Origin: Acinetobacter baretiae
Lineage (GTDB): Bacteria; Pseudomonadota; Gammaproteobacteria; Pseudomonadales; Moraxellaceae
Length of the DNA: 64,000 nucleotides
Reading direction: 5' to 3'
Assembly: GCF_015627105.1 (NCBI RefSeq)
Contig: NZ_VTDM01000005.1
Coordinates: 1 to 64,000, forward strand
Part shown: positions 55,310 to 64,000 of the stretch, in pieces
How positions within the stretch are numbered: position 1 is the stretch's first letter
Layout: the number at the start of each line of letters is the position of its first letter
Program-made: the position numbers and the translations under genes
Notes under the pieces: model-generated
What the model was told of the DNA's origin: nothing
Databases searched by the model: none
Seen by the model: the letters and a program-made list of their open reading frames with translations, nothing else

Positions 55310-57052
55310 ATGACTACAGAGCAATGTATTCCTACAGATATTTTCATTCAAGATGTTCAATACACTCGAACCCATTTAAGTTTTTGTAGCCCTAACGTAG
55401 AAAGCCTCAAAATATGGTTAGATACCACACATCAAAATGCCATGGGCGACCGTTCGAAGGCATTGCTCCAAGCACTCATTGAACTATCGGAATTAGATAT
55501 TGCATCTTGCTTAAGATTCACCCTCGTGCAAACCATACATCACTCGATTGATCAAGTGATTGAAGACCTAAAAGTCCTGATTAAAGAGCAATCAACCTCT
55601 AACGCGCTTCACAAAGAAAATATTTTAGATTTAATTGAGTCTTTTCGCTGTTATATGGCACAACTATATTTAGATATTTTTATTAAATTACGTGAAGACA
55701 TGATCATCACGTCATTTTCATTCAGACATTATCTTACCCATAAAAAGCAAAATACATGTTCGTGGTATGCCTGTTATTTGGCATTAGAACAATTTAGTTT
55801 GCTCACTTGTCATCAACACATGGTCTATAAAGAAGCTTTAGATGGTCAGTGGCAACGCACACATTATTTATATTGGTGTGCCCGTCAGCATCAATACCAA
55901 AATATTGAAATCTATGATTCAAAAGATTGTATATGTAGTCAAAATGATATTCATAGTATTTCTATTTTATACAAACAAATTTTACTGCTTCATTTATTAA
56001 ACACCCGACAAGTCAGACCCAGTGAAACTTATGCATTATACCAATGCAGTGCAGAATGGGCTCATTTACTTCGAGTTACGCCTAAAAAAAATCCGTTATC
56101 TCGTTACACTATTCAGCCTCAAACAGATCGCCCACCTACTGCTTTGCTTGAAGAACAAGAAAACACGTTAAGCAAAAATTATTTCTATATTAATGTCAAT
56201 CATTTATTCAAACGAATTCAGTTGGCCAACTCACCTACACAGTCTAAATTATCCATTAAAGAACAATTATACCTAAGCAGCTCACTCATTTTTCACATAA
56301 CCAACACACTCAACCAATCTCCCGAGCGTCGCTATACACGGTATAACTTCAATTCAAGCATTCAGATTTGCTTTGGCTTAAAATCAGTACATCACCTATT
56401 AGCACAAGCAATACGAAAGCATCAAAACCAACGAATAAAACAATCAAAACGCTCAAATACACCACAAGAAATACATCACATTATTCCTAAGCATACTGTC
56501 TCAAATGCCAATTTAGACTTTGATGAAAATATATATACCTGTCGTATTTTAGATGTGAGTGTCAATGGTTATCGTATGCTATGGAAAGGCCACACACCTA
56601 AACATTTACGAGCAGGTGAGTTTTTAGCTGTACAAGAAAACAGTCAAAGCCCTTGGCGTTGTGGGCTGATTCGTTGGATCAAACAACGTTCAGATAAAAA
56701 TCTAGAGTTTGGGGTGGAAATTATTTCTCAGAACATTACACTGTGCTATATACAAAAATCTAATAATATGTTAGAAAATAACACGTACAGCCCTGCACTA
56801 TTGTTGAAAAAAGACATTTTAGACCAAGCACACTTCTTTTTAGCCATACCCACCTCAGACAGCTTAAATGATCAAAAACATGTACAGCTCTATCTTATGA
56901 ACCAAATCATTTCTGTTTACTTAAATGATACAGAGTTAGAAAACCCAAGTTTTATTTTGTGTAACTTCGAGGTATTAACACTTGAAGATACAGATAAATT
57001 TAATTACCTTACTTTCGAGTACGATAGATTACTAAAAAGTGTAGATTTATGA
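55310..57052 (+). CDS. PilZ-domain protein with long N-terminal domain
   Basis: This 580-residue cytoplasmic protein has a helical N-terminal region (about 30-240, including LKIWLDTTHQNAMGDRSKALLQALIELSELDI). It ends with a PilZ domain split by an insertion. The RxxxR c-di-GMP motif is at about 342-346 (ERRYTRYNF), and the DxSxxG motif lies downstream in RILDVSVNGYRMLW, followed by RWIKQRSDKNLEFGVEII. Both binding motifs are intact, so c-di-GMP binding is likely. Start ATG 55310 (or GTG 55304) touches the epmB stop. A FimX-like EAL protein follows 10 bases later. It may act on type IV pili or a chaperone-like target; no closer role is assigned. Confidence 0.8.
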   Translation: MTTEQCIPTDIFIQDVQYTRTHLSFCSPNVESLKIWLDTTHQNAMGDRSKALLQALIELSELDIASCLRFTLVQTIHHSIDQVIEDLKVLIKEQSTSNALHKENILDLIESFRCYMAQLYLDIFIKLREDMIITSFSFRHYLTHKKQNTCSWYACYLALEQFSLLTCHQHMVYKEALDGQWQRTHYLYWCARQHQYQNIEIYDSKDCICSQNDIHSISILYKQILLLHLLNTRQVRPSETYALYQCSAEWAHLLRVTPKKNPLSRYTIQPQTDRPPTALLEEQENTLSKNYFYINVNHLFKRIQLANSPTQSKLSIKEQLYLSSSLIFHITNTLNQSPERRYTRYNFNSSIQICFGLKSVHHLLAQAIRKHQNQRIKQSKRSNTPQEIHHIIPKHTVSNANLDFDENIYTCRILDVSVNGYRMLWKGHTPKHLRAGEFLAVQENSQSPWRCGLIRWIKQRSDKNLEFGVEIISQNITLCYIQKSNNMLENNTYSPALLLKKDILDQAHFFLAIPTSDSLNDQKHVQLYLMNQIISVYLNDTELENPSFILCNFEVLTLEDTDKFNYLTFEYDRLLKSVDL

Positions 57053-57062
57053 GACGCGCAAC

Positions 57063-59168
57063 ATGATGGATTTTGCTAAAGCCAAAAACATACGAATGAT
57101 TATCATTGATGATAATCAAATTCAGTACAATCGCCTCATGGATATCTTTCAAGCGCAAGGCTATACCGTCAGTGCAGTATTGCTAGATGACTTGTTAAGC
57201 CTACAAAAACACATGAAAACAACGTGGGATATTATTTTTTATCGTAAAGCTTACGATTTCGACCAAAACAAAATTTTTGATCTCATCAAAAACTCTAAAC
57301 AGTCCTATCTACCCTGCATACGCTTAGAGTGTGAAAACACCGCTCAAAACCACTATGAATTAAAGAGTGATTTCTTTGATCAAGTCAATATTAATCACCC
57401 TAAACACCTATGTTTTACGTTCAACAAAGCCATCGTGATAAGCTACTTATGGCAAGAGAAAAAACGTTTAGACAAAGATGTCGAAAACATTCAAAATCAA
57501 ATTAAATCAACTTCTGAACACACCAAAGATGCATCAATGGTTGTGCAAGAAGGCATCGTTATGGAAAATAATCAGCATGTTCATGAAATGTTTCATATTG
57601 ACGATGCTTTTGGTATGCCCTTACTTGATGTGTTACAACCCAAAAATCCAGATTACTTAAAACAACAACTCAAATTGATCGATATTAACTCGGCACAGAC
57701 GTATCATCTTGACATTGAGTCTACACATACGCACCTTAAAAATAAAAAACTACATCTAAAAATATTTTCTAATCAAGAAGAAGAAAGTTTACATATTTCA
57801 ATTGGACAACCACAACAGCAAGATTTAGCAACAACTACAGTGGTTTCTTACCATGAACAAATTAATCAAATTATTAAACACCAAAATAAAGATTTCACTC
57901 AAAGAGTGCTTTTGAGTTTTTCTATTAAGCAATCACATACAAAAATAAAATTACTCTCTAGCGAATCTGGTGTTCAGCAATACATCGACAATGTCACTCA
58001 AGAAATTACAAAATATTTTTCAATGACTCCGATTAAAGCAGGACCATTTCAATGGATTGGCATCATCGGCATGCCAGAAGAACTCACGTCATCTCAAATA
58101 GAAAGTCGATTAATCGAGCTTTTAAAACAGTTTTCGACACCCGTTCAATTAGGGTACTGTGCTTTTCGTGGTAACTTAACTTCTGAAGCACAATTTTATT
58201 GGCTTTTTGCACACAGTAAGCAAAAAACTATCTTCAATGAGGTTCAAGAATCAGATACGACTCATGCTCAAATTACAAATACAGTTATCGATACACCAGC
58301 ACTGAGTGTAGAAAAAACACCTGAACCGACTCAAGTACAAAACACAACCACGAGTGCACCGCCACAACCCAATGTTGCTATGCCTACTCCAGATTTAAGC
58401 TCAGAATTGCTCACCAATGGGTCTATTTCATCATCACCGTTGAGCGATGATGTCTCTAGTACAGTCAACCAATATCAAAGTAGCGTCAAATACCAACAAA
58501 TATATGATAAGCACGATAGTAATCCACATATGTTTGAAGTCACAACTGTGTTCACAGATTCAAATGGTATAAGTTATAATTTAAATTATGCAGATGAATT
58601 ACCATTGATGGAAAACAGCGCATCTATACAGATGGATCAAGAAACCATCAAAACAGCCTGTCAAACACTCTATCAGTTTTGTCAAACTACACCCGATGCA
58701 AACGTCATTATTAATTTACATCACAGTAGTTTGGATAGTCCGTTAACCACCTATTTAGCAACATTACTACAACAGCTGCCGGGTTTAAATGCAGAAAAAA
58801 TCACTTTACAGTTTAATGCTTTAGATATTATACAGCTCAACTTGCAAATACACCCAACTTGGGCTGCACTTAGACAAATGAATATTGGAGTGGGCTTAAG
58901 TCACTTCAATTTTAACAGTAAAGAAATTTCCTTATTAGGGCAAATTCAACCTAAAATTTGTTTTATGGCATTAAATTTAGAGCAAATTTTATCAAATGGT
59001 ACACAACATCAGTATATTCAAGAACAGTTTAATTACTTTAAAAATACAGATTTTGTGATTCCTCAACTCAACGATATGAATGAGTTTGCCAATGCATGGA
59101 ATGTTGATTGTCGCTATTTACAAGGCCAGTATTTTCAAGAGAAACTCAGCCAAATGGTCAACATTTAA
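57063..59168 (+). CDS. FimX-like protein: degenerate REC, PAS, GGDEF and EAL domains
   Basis: This 701-residue protein shows four modules. Residues 1-115 are REC-like (IIIDDNQ start, but the phosphoacceptor strand reads WDIIFYRK). Residues about 165-265 are PAS-like (EMFHIDDAFGMPLLDVL). Residues about 275-390 are GGDEF-like, with GPFQW (from Gly327) in place of GGDEF. A Thr/Pro/Ser linker leads to an EAL-like domain (about 485-700). There the EAL triad is Glu492-Val-Thr in FEVTTVF and DDFG is replaced by SHFN (613-616). Neither cyclase nor phosphodiesterase activity is expected. The layout matches FimX, a c-di-GMP receptor that controls type IV pili. The PilZ gene directly upstream strengthens this. 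Confidence 0.78.
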   Translation: MMDFAKAKNIRMIIIDDNQIQYNRLMDIFQAQGYTVSAVLLDDLLSLQKHMKTTWDIIFYRKAYDFDQNKIFDLIKNSKQSYLPCIRLECENTAQNHYELKSDFFDQVNINHPKHLCFTFNKAIVISYLWQEKKRLDKDVENIQNQIKSTSEHTKDASMVVQEGIVMENNQHVHEMFHIDDAFGMPLLDVLQPKNPDYLKQQLKLIDINSAQTYHLDIESTHTHLKNKKLHLKIFSNQEEESLHISIGQPQQQDLATTTVVSYHEQINQIIKHQNKDFTQRVLLSFSIKQSHTKIKLLSSESGVQQYIDNVTQEITKYFSMTPIKAGPFQWIGIIGMPEELTSSQIESRLIELLKQFSTPVQLGYCAFRGNLTSEAQFYWLFAHSKQKTIFNEVQESDTTHAQITNTVIDTPALSVEKTPEPTQVQNTTTSAPPQPNVAMPTPDLSSELLTNGSISSSPLSDDVSSTVNQYQSSVKYQQIYDKHDSNPHMFEVTTVFTDSNGISYNLNYADELPLMENSASIQMDQETIKTACQTLYQFCQTTPDANVIINLHHSSLDSPLTTYLATLLQQLPGLNAEKITLQFNALDIIQLNLQIHPTWAALRQMNIGVGLSHFNFNSKEISLLGQIQPKICFMALNLEQILSNGTQHQYIQEQFNYFKNTDFVIPQLNDMNEFANAWNVDCRYLQGQYFQEKLSQMVNI

Positions 59169-59173
59169 TAGGG

Positions 59174-59205
59174 AAAAAAAATGGGCACTAAAGGCCCATT
59201 TTTTT
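59174..59205. terminator. Bidirectional terminator of the FimX-like gene and rpmE
   Basis: AAAAAATGGGC / GCCCATTTTTT stem with a 7-base loop lies between the FimX-like stop and the rpmE stop (convergent genes). Confidence 0.88.
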
Positions 59206-59216
59206 CAATCTGTATA

Positions 59217-59441
59217 TTAACGCTTAATTGTGCGAGACATACCAGAGAAGCGTTGTTTGAACTTGTCAATACGACCGCCTGTGTCAACACTTTTTTGCTT
59301 ACCAGTGTAAAACGGGTGGCAAGCTGAGCAAATATCTAAATAAAGAGAATCTTTGTTGCTTGCAGATTTAGTTTCGATGACGTTACCGCAAGAACATGTT
59401 GCAACAAGTGCAGTATATTTTGGATGAATATCTTTACGCAT
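59217..59441 (-). CDS. rpmE: 50S ribosomal protein L31 (zinc-binding type)
   Basis: The 74-residue L31 starts [12 protein letters not shown] at ATG 59441, behind AGGAG. Four cysteines (16, 18, 38, 41 in CSCG and CSACH) make it the zinc form. [10 protein letters not shown] is the usual C-terminal block. The open frame extends 55 codons upstream, but that part is leader, not protein. The leader (59442-59606) contains a small AT-rich hairpin (CTTTTTATT / AATAAAAAG, 59494-59516), which could be a regulatory or intrinsic-stop element. Confidence 0.95.
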   Translation of the reverse strand: MRKDIHPKYTALVATCSCGNVIETKSASNKDSLYLDICSACHPFYTGKQKSVDTGGRIDKFKQRFSGMSRTIKR

Positions 59442-59651
59442 ATTCAATACTCCTAAAGAAGAAAGGCTTAAGCTGTTTTCGCAATTAACCACTCTTTTTA
59501 TTATTTCAATAAAAAGGAAAGCCATGTGGCAGGCTAACACGACAACAGACCATTCTTTTGGCTCACCGAAACTCTTAAAGCTAGGGCAAAGCACAACAAG
59601 TGGCAAAATTATATAATATTCTGCAAACTATGGCTAATGTTATTTTACTGC

Positions 59652-60056
59652 TTAATCTTGACTACGTGCATGTTGATCTTGTTGGATCAATTCAATGAGG
59701 TAACCATCTGGATCTTTCACAAAAGCAATCACTGTTTTACCGCCTTTCATTGGGCCTGCAGGTCGAACAACTTCTCCACCACGACGTTTAATATCTTCAC
59801 ATGCTTCATAGGCATCATCGACTCCAAGAGCAATATGTCCATATGCTGTACCCAAATCATATTGGCTCGTATCCCAATTATAGGTCAGCTCTAACACTGT
59901 ATGATCAGACTCATCACCATAGCCAACGAAAGCCAAGGTAAAACGCCCTTCTTCAAAATCATGACGTCGTAATACAGTCATACCAAGAACTTGGGTATAA
60001 AAAGCAAGTGACTGCTCTAAGTTGCCTACACGCAACATGGTATGTAACATTCGCAT
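59652..60056 (-). CDS. gloA: Lactoylglutathione lyase (glyoxalase I)
   Basis: GloA isomerises the methylglyoxal-glutathione hemithioacetal to S-lactoylglutathione, removing toxic methylglyoxal. The metal ligands His5, Glu56, His74 and Glu122 fall exactly at the positions known for the Ni-dependent E. coli enzyme ([35 protein letters not shown]). At 134 residues it is normal. AAGGATATG lies upstream of the ATG. It follows the ampG-like gene by 16 bases, and the two are probably co-transcribed. Confidence 0.95.
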   Translation of the reverse strand: MRMLHTMLRVGNLEQSLAFYTQVLGMTVLRRHDFEEGRFTLAFVGYGDESDHTVLELTYNWDTSQYDLGTAYGHIALGVDDAYEACEDIKRRGGEVVRPAGPMKGGKTVIAFVKDPDGYLIELIQQDQHARSQD

Positions 60057-60072
60057 AAATCATATCCTTGTA

Positions 60073-62196
60073 TTAATGTTGAGTCGTTTGATGGTCTTTA
60101 AGTAGTCGAGCAACCCACCACACCAAAATTAAAATGGGTATACCCATTAATGTTGTTATCAGAAAAAATTGAGGGTAGCCCACATGGCTCACAATAGTGC
60201 CTGAGTAACCGCCCAATATTTTAGGTGTGAGAGTCATTAACGAACTAAAGATGGCATACTGTACAGCCGTAAAAGATACACTGGTCAGACTAGAAAGAAA
60301 TGCAATAAATGCTGCACCTGCAAGTCCTGACGCTAGATTATCAACGATAATTGCAAAATACAACCACGTTGAACTATAGCTTTTGATGACTTTACCTTGT
60401 AAAACCACATGATCTTGTGACATATCAATTGGCGGTAACGGTTGTAAATCTATGGTCAAAGGTGAAGTTTGATCAATCCACTGATATGATGCTTGCGTAT
60501 GAGCCAAAATGGTTTTTCTTTCATCATAACCAATGGCTATTACTTGACGAGTAGAACTGTTTTTAAGATCGTCTATAGGAATAACTGTAGAGAACACTCC
60601 CTCTTTATTTAACTTCGCTATATAGTTTTTTGTATCTAAGCGTAATTCAATATTTTGTATTTTTTGATCAGAAATTTGGCCTTTCACCACAATTTCTTGC
60701 CCTTGAGATGGTAAAACCACACCATGACCACCCATTGGAAAAAGACTGATTGTATTACCCTGACCTTGAATTAAATAAGGTAGTTGTGCCACGATTTTAC
60801 TTGATGCATCGTTTTTGTATTGCGTTGTAAACAATAAATTTTGTGATGAATGAAGTTGTGAGATCGGCACCGTCATTTTCCAATATCCAACATCATCAGG
60901 CTGTGCTGTTAGCGTTTGATTTTGAATATTCAATTGTACTGTATCTAACGTTTGACCTGATTTAACCAATCCAATAAACATCAAATTGGTCGAACTTGCT
61001 AACACTGCACCAACAAACATCAATTTCATTACATTAAAGCGTTGAGCCAGTAGTCCACCCAAAAAACCACCCGCCAATGAAAATATCACACCATAAATTT
61101 TAACTGCTTTTGCAATCTCTTCTTTTGTGAAGTTAAGATCTTGATAAAATACATTTGATATCACCCCTGCGATGATGTCAGAAATCCGATAAAACCCGAT
61201 CAATAACAATAAAAATAAGGCCAGTCTGACACCATAACGAACAAAGAAATCTTGGATTGGGCTCACCCAAATATCAAGTGCCATTTGTTTTTTAACAAGT
61301 CCGAATTTAACCAAACTTGTACCAACAAATAAAGCCATAGCCACGGCCAATAAGAAACGAATGCTTTCCAATACAAATAATAAAATATTATCTTGTACTT
61401 GCCATGTTTGCTCTAAAGCATTAAGTATAGGACTAAAACCAATGTAACCAAGTACAAAAGTTGTCACAGCTAGGAAAAACACCACCACCAAGCGTAAATA
61501 ATCACGACCATGATAGTCTCTTGCAATCCGTTTTACCTGTGGCTCATGAATCATCAAGGTTGTAATAACGCCCACCAACATAACCGCTGACATTGCCATG
61601 TATGTCATATGCCATGCACTGTAAATATAATTACCCTTAGACGTACCGAGCCAACCTGCTAAAAATAATGCACCTGCACCTGCAACAATCATTCCTAAAC
61701 GATATCCTGCGTTATAGGTTGATGCCAATACCGTTTGTATTTGTGGATCACCTAATTCTATACGGTACGCATCTATAACAATATCTTGTGTTGCTGCTGA
61801 AAACCCCAATAAAACCGCACCGATGGCCATTTGAATGAGATCATGTTGCCCTTGTGCTGGGTCTGCATTGGCCATGATTAAAATAGATGCGATAATAGAT
61901 AGTTGTGCTAAAAGCAACCATGCTCGTCTACGCCCCAACTTGGCACTTAACCATGGAATGGGAATTTCATCAACCAAAGGTGCCCAAACAAATTTAAATG
62001 AATACCCCAATGCAGCCCAACTGAAAAAAGTCACAGCAGATTTATTAATACCCGCTTCGCCTAGCCATAGCGATAAGCTAGAAAAAATCAGTAAAATGGG
62101 AATCCCTGCAGAAAAACCTAAAAACAACATAATCAATGCACGGCGGTCTAAGAAACTACGAAACGCATTGGCCCAACTTTGGTTTTGCATATTCAT
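60073..62196 (-). CDS. ampG: AmpG-family muropeptide transporter with large insert
   Basis: AmpG imports anhydro-muropeptides for peptidoglycan recycling and feeds beta-lactamase induction. The MFS core is clear: LIMLFLGFSAGIPILLIFSSLSLWL, LGYSFKFVWAPLVDEIPIPWLSAKLGRRRAWL, and FSAATQDIVIDAYRIELGD. SSTWLYFAIIVDNLASGLAGAAFIAFLSSLT is near the end. At 707 residues it is far longer than E. coli AmpG (about 490). The surplus is residues about 413-608, a mostly beta-strand segment with Ig-like character between two late helices. The start is ATG 62196 or 62190. Gene order ampG-gloA is on one strand. Confidence 0.85.
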   Translation of the reverse strand: MNMQNQSWANAFRSFLDRRALIMLFLGFSAGIPILLIFSSLSLWLGEAGINKSAVTFFSWAALGYSFKFVWAPLVDEIPIPWLSAKLGRRRAWLLLAQLSIIASILIMANADPAQGQHDLIQMAIGAVLLGFSAATQDIVIDAYRIELGDPQIQTVLASTYNAGYRLGMIVAGAGALFLAGWLGTSKGNYIYSAWHMTYMAMSAVMLVGVITTLMIHEPQVKRIARDYHGRDYLRLVVVFFLAVTTFVLGYIGFSPILNALEQTWQVQDNILLFVLESIRFLLAVAMALFVGTSLVKFGLVKKQMALDIWVSPIQDFFVRYGVRLALFLLLLIGFYRISDIIAGVISNVFYQDLNFTKEEIAKAVKIYGVIFSLAGGFLGGLLAQRFNVMKLMFVGAVLASSTNLMFIGLVKSGQTLDTVQLNIQNQTLTAQPDDVGYWKMTVPISQLHSSQNLLFTTQYKNDASSKIVAQLPYLIQGQGNTISLFPMGGHGVVLPSQGQEIVVKGQISDQKIQNIELRLDTKNYIAKLNKEGVFSTVIPIDDLKNSSTRQVIAIGYDERKTILAHTQASYQWIDQTSPLTIDLQPLPPIDMSQDHVVLQGKVIKSYSSTWLYFAIIVDNLASGLAGAAFIAFLSSLTSVSFTAVQYAIFSSLMTLTPKILGGYSGTIVSHVGYPQFFLITTLMGIPILILVWWVARLLKDHQTTQH

Positions 62197-62395
62197 CTTA
62201 ATTGCTATTCTAATTTAACGCGAAAACACTATTCAAACGCTTTAAGTCTTATCTTTCAATACACACTAAGTAAATTATTATTTTTAATGCGAATCTGATA
62301 CTCTAAACAGGCTTTAGATGAAAAAAATATACCTTTTTACATCTAAACCCCGTATTGTATTTTTGACATCACCACGACCTTATAGAATAAAGCAG

Positions 62396-64000
62396 ATGAA
62401 TTCAGTATTACCTTCAAACACCGCAACAAAAAAGACCACCTCTAAACCAACAATGACGTCTGCTTTTGACCAACCTAGTATTGAAAAAACACTGAAAAAA
62501 ACAGCACTTAAACCAGAAAAACTTACACATGTCACTAAATTATCAGACATTCCTGCGTCCACACGGCGAATTAAACCGCTTAATAATTTTTTAGGTCAAG
62601 ACAGAGCACGTGCCTCTGTAGAAGCGGGGATTTCATTACCATATTCAGGCTACAATATTTTTGCTGTAGGTACAGCAGGCCTAGGTAAACGCACAATGAT
62701 TAAGCGCTTACTTTCACAACATGCCAAATCTATGCCTACACCAAATGATTGGGTTTATGTCAATAATTTTGAAAATGCACGTAAACCACTTGCATTACGT
62801 TTTCCAACAGCACAAGCGATTGCCTTTCAAACAAAATTACACGAAAACTGGCATGCAACCCTAAAACAGCTTGAACGACATTTTAGTGCTGAAAAATATC
62901 GTGATGCTGTTGAAAAAATACGTCAAAAAACCGGTCAAGAGCAACAAGATGCTTTAATTGAATTGACTCAAGAAGGTGAAACCATTGGTGTAAAACTGGT
63001 TTCTAAAAATGAAGAAAACTGTTTTGTGCCTGTACATCACAAAGATGGTCAAATTCAAGAAATGCTACAAAATGACATTGACCTACTGAGCAAAGAAGAA
63101 CGATCTGAAATTGCAAAAAATGTACGTAGTATGAATAAAAAGCTCGAGCGTCTTGGCTTAGCACTCGGTGACATTGAAGATATTGCACGAGATCAGGTGA
63201 CCGATCTTAATCGAGAAATTGCACAAAATGTGGTTATTCCTCGTATTGAAAAACTATTAAAATCATTTCAAGATGTTGAAGGATTACAAAATTATCTCGA
63301 ACGTTATGCAGCAGATATTATTAACAATATTGAATCTGTGCTTGAACAAGCAGAAGACGATTTTATTCCTTCACAGTTTAGCCGTGTACCCTCTCGCTAC
63401 CAAGCCAATGTGGTCGTCTGTAATGAAAAAGACCAAGGTGCACCTGTCATTTTTGAAGACTTTCCAACCCATTACAACTTACTTGGTCATGTCGAACAAC
63501 TGACTCAAAATGGCACAATTACAACCGACTTCACCTTGATTCGTGCAGGAGCGCTGCATCGTGCAAATGGTGGTTTTTTAATTTTAGAGGCCGAACATTT
63601 ACTTGAACAACCGTATGCATGGCAAGGACTTAAACGTGCACTGAAATCTGGACAGCTCAAATTATCATCGTTAGAACATATGCTGACGCTCACGGGCAGT
63701 ATTTCCATTGAACCTGCATCAATTCCACTTGAGTTAAAAGTCGTGTTACTTGCAGAGCCTGAAGTCTATTATGAAATTTTAGAATTAGAACCTGAACTTG
63801 GCAGTGTATTTAAGATAAGAGCAGACTTTACCGATACGCTTGAACGCAATACCAGTAATGAACAAGCATATATGCAATTAATTGCTGATTATGTTCAAGT
63901 TGATAAACTCCTACCATTTGACCGATCAGCACTTGTTGCACTGTTAACCGATTCTAGCCGTCAAGCAGAAGATCAAAGTTCTTTGTCACTTCATGCCTCT
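62396..64000 (+). CDS. Lon-like AAA+ protease family protein, 5' part
   Basis: The frame from ATG 62396 stays open to the window end (535 codons). After a low-complexity Thr/Lys-rich start it reads FLGQDRARASVEAGISLPYSGYNIFAVGTAGLGKRTMIKRLL. That is the unusual Walker A GxxGxGKR of the Lon-related protease family (Pseudomonas AsrA type). A coiled-coil region (about 145-290) is followed by LIRAGALHRANGGFLILEAEHLL, the second nucleotide-domain motif. The proteolytic Ser-Lys domain lies beyond the window. No strong ribosome site is seen. Divergent from ampG. Family assignment is good; activity cannot be judged from this half. Confidence 0.8.
   Translation, partial: MNSVLPSNTATKKTTSKPTMTSAFDQPSIEKTLKKTALKPEKLTHVTKLSDIPASTRRIKPLNNFLGQDRARASVEAGISLPYSGYNIFAVGTAGLGKRTMIKRLLSQHAKSMPTPNDWVYVNNFENARKPLALRFPTAQAIAFQTKLHENWHATLKQLERHFSAEKYRDAVEKIRQKTGQEQQDALIELTQEGETIGVKLVSKNEENCFVPVHHKDGQIQEMLQNDIDLLSKEERSEIAKNVRSMNKKLERLGLALGDIEDIARDQVTDLNREIAQNVVIPRIEKLLKSFQDVEGLQNYLERYAADIINNIESVLEQAEDDFIPSQFSRVPSRYQANVVVCNEKDQGAPVIFEDFPTHYNLLGHVEQLTQNGTITTDFTLIRAGALHRANGGFLILEAEHLLEQPYAWQGLKRALKSGQLKLSSLEHMLTLTGSISIEPASIPLELKVVLLAEPEVYYEILELEPELGSVFKIRADFTDTLERNTSNEQAYMQLIADYVQVDKLLPFDRSALVALLTDSSRQAEDQSSLSLHAS

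Noticed and set aside
59442-59606. 55-residue extension of ribosomal protein L31
   Set aside because: L31 begins at MRKDIHPKY behind AGGAG; the upstream frame is leader sequence.
62380-62562. Minus-strand frame at the start of the Lon-like gene
   Set aside because: It is antisense to a long conserved coding frame that continues to the window edge.

Overview
This 64 kb window looks like chromosomal core DNA of an Acinetobacter-type gammaproteobacterium (Moraxellaceae). The DNA is AT-rich. It carries a secreted mutarotase of the Acinetobacter mro type, a Lol exporter with one hybrid permease (LolF type), a ComEC DNA-uptake channel, an oversized TolA, and the neighbourhoods hda-perM/purM-purN and ybgC-tolQRAB-pal. 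The genus call comes from remembered gene order and protein character, not from a search. I see no prophage, CRISPR array or complete mobile element; the only mobile trace is the start of an IS630-type transposase at the left edge.

Layout. 0-10 kb: transposase fragment, mutarotase, pirin, tRNA-Ser(UGA), two lytic transglycosylases, an SCP2 protein, TtcA, and a polyol dehydrogenase paired with a SemiSWEET-like transporter. Long AT-rich gene-free stretches separate these; one holds a cluster of DnaA-box-like sites. 10-20 kb: htpX, dgt, ruvAB, then the complete Tol-Pal operon. Upstream of ybgC is a 9-bp tandem repeat of 14 perfect copies, and tolA itself carries 14 tandem 69-bp coding repeats. 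20-28 kb: fructose-1,6-bisphosphatase, an RNA methyltransferase, an ECF sigma / membrane regulator / DUF3106 operon, hda-perM and purMN. 28-41 kb: SppA-like peptidase, LpxL-type acyltransferase, ComEC, LolDF, serC, ppk1, mtgA and a rhomboid protease. 41-53 kb: YbbAP-type ABC exporter divergent from tesA, carbonic anhydrase, nfuA, a second rhomboid, purL and a VIT-family transporter. 53-64 kb: efp divergent from epmB, a PilZ protein followed by a FimX-like degenerate EAL protein, rpmE, gloA, a large AmpG and the start of a Lon-like protease that runs off the right edge.

Functional themes. Envelope maintenance dominates: Tol-Pal, LolDF, MtgA, two SLT enzymes, AmpG and the LpxL-type enzyme. Purine synthesis (purM, purN, purL), DNA repair and replication control (ruvAB, hda, dgt) and translation (efp/epmB, ttcA, rpmE) are also present. 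The least explained items are the PilZ + FimX-like pair, a candidate minus-strand small RNA between htpX and dgt, a two-copy intergenic repeat in which one copy has expanded to a 14-unit tandem array, the DnaA-box cluster near 6.75 kb, and an AmpG with a beta-rich insert of about 195 residues.

No tool was run. Protein families are assigned by recognising motifs, and starts were adjusted by eye to ribosome binding sites or remembered family N-termini.
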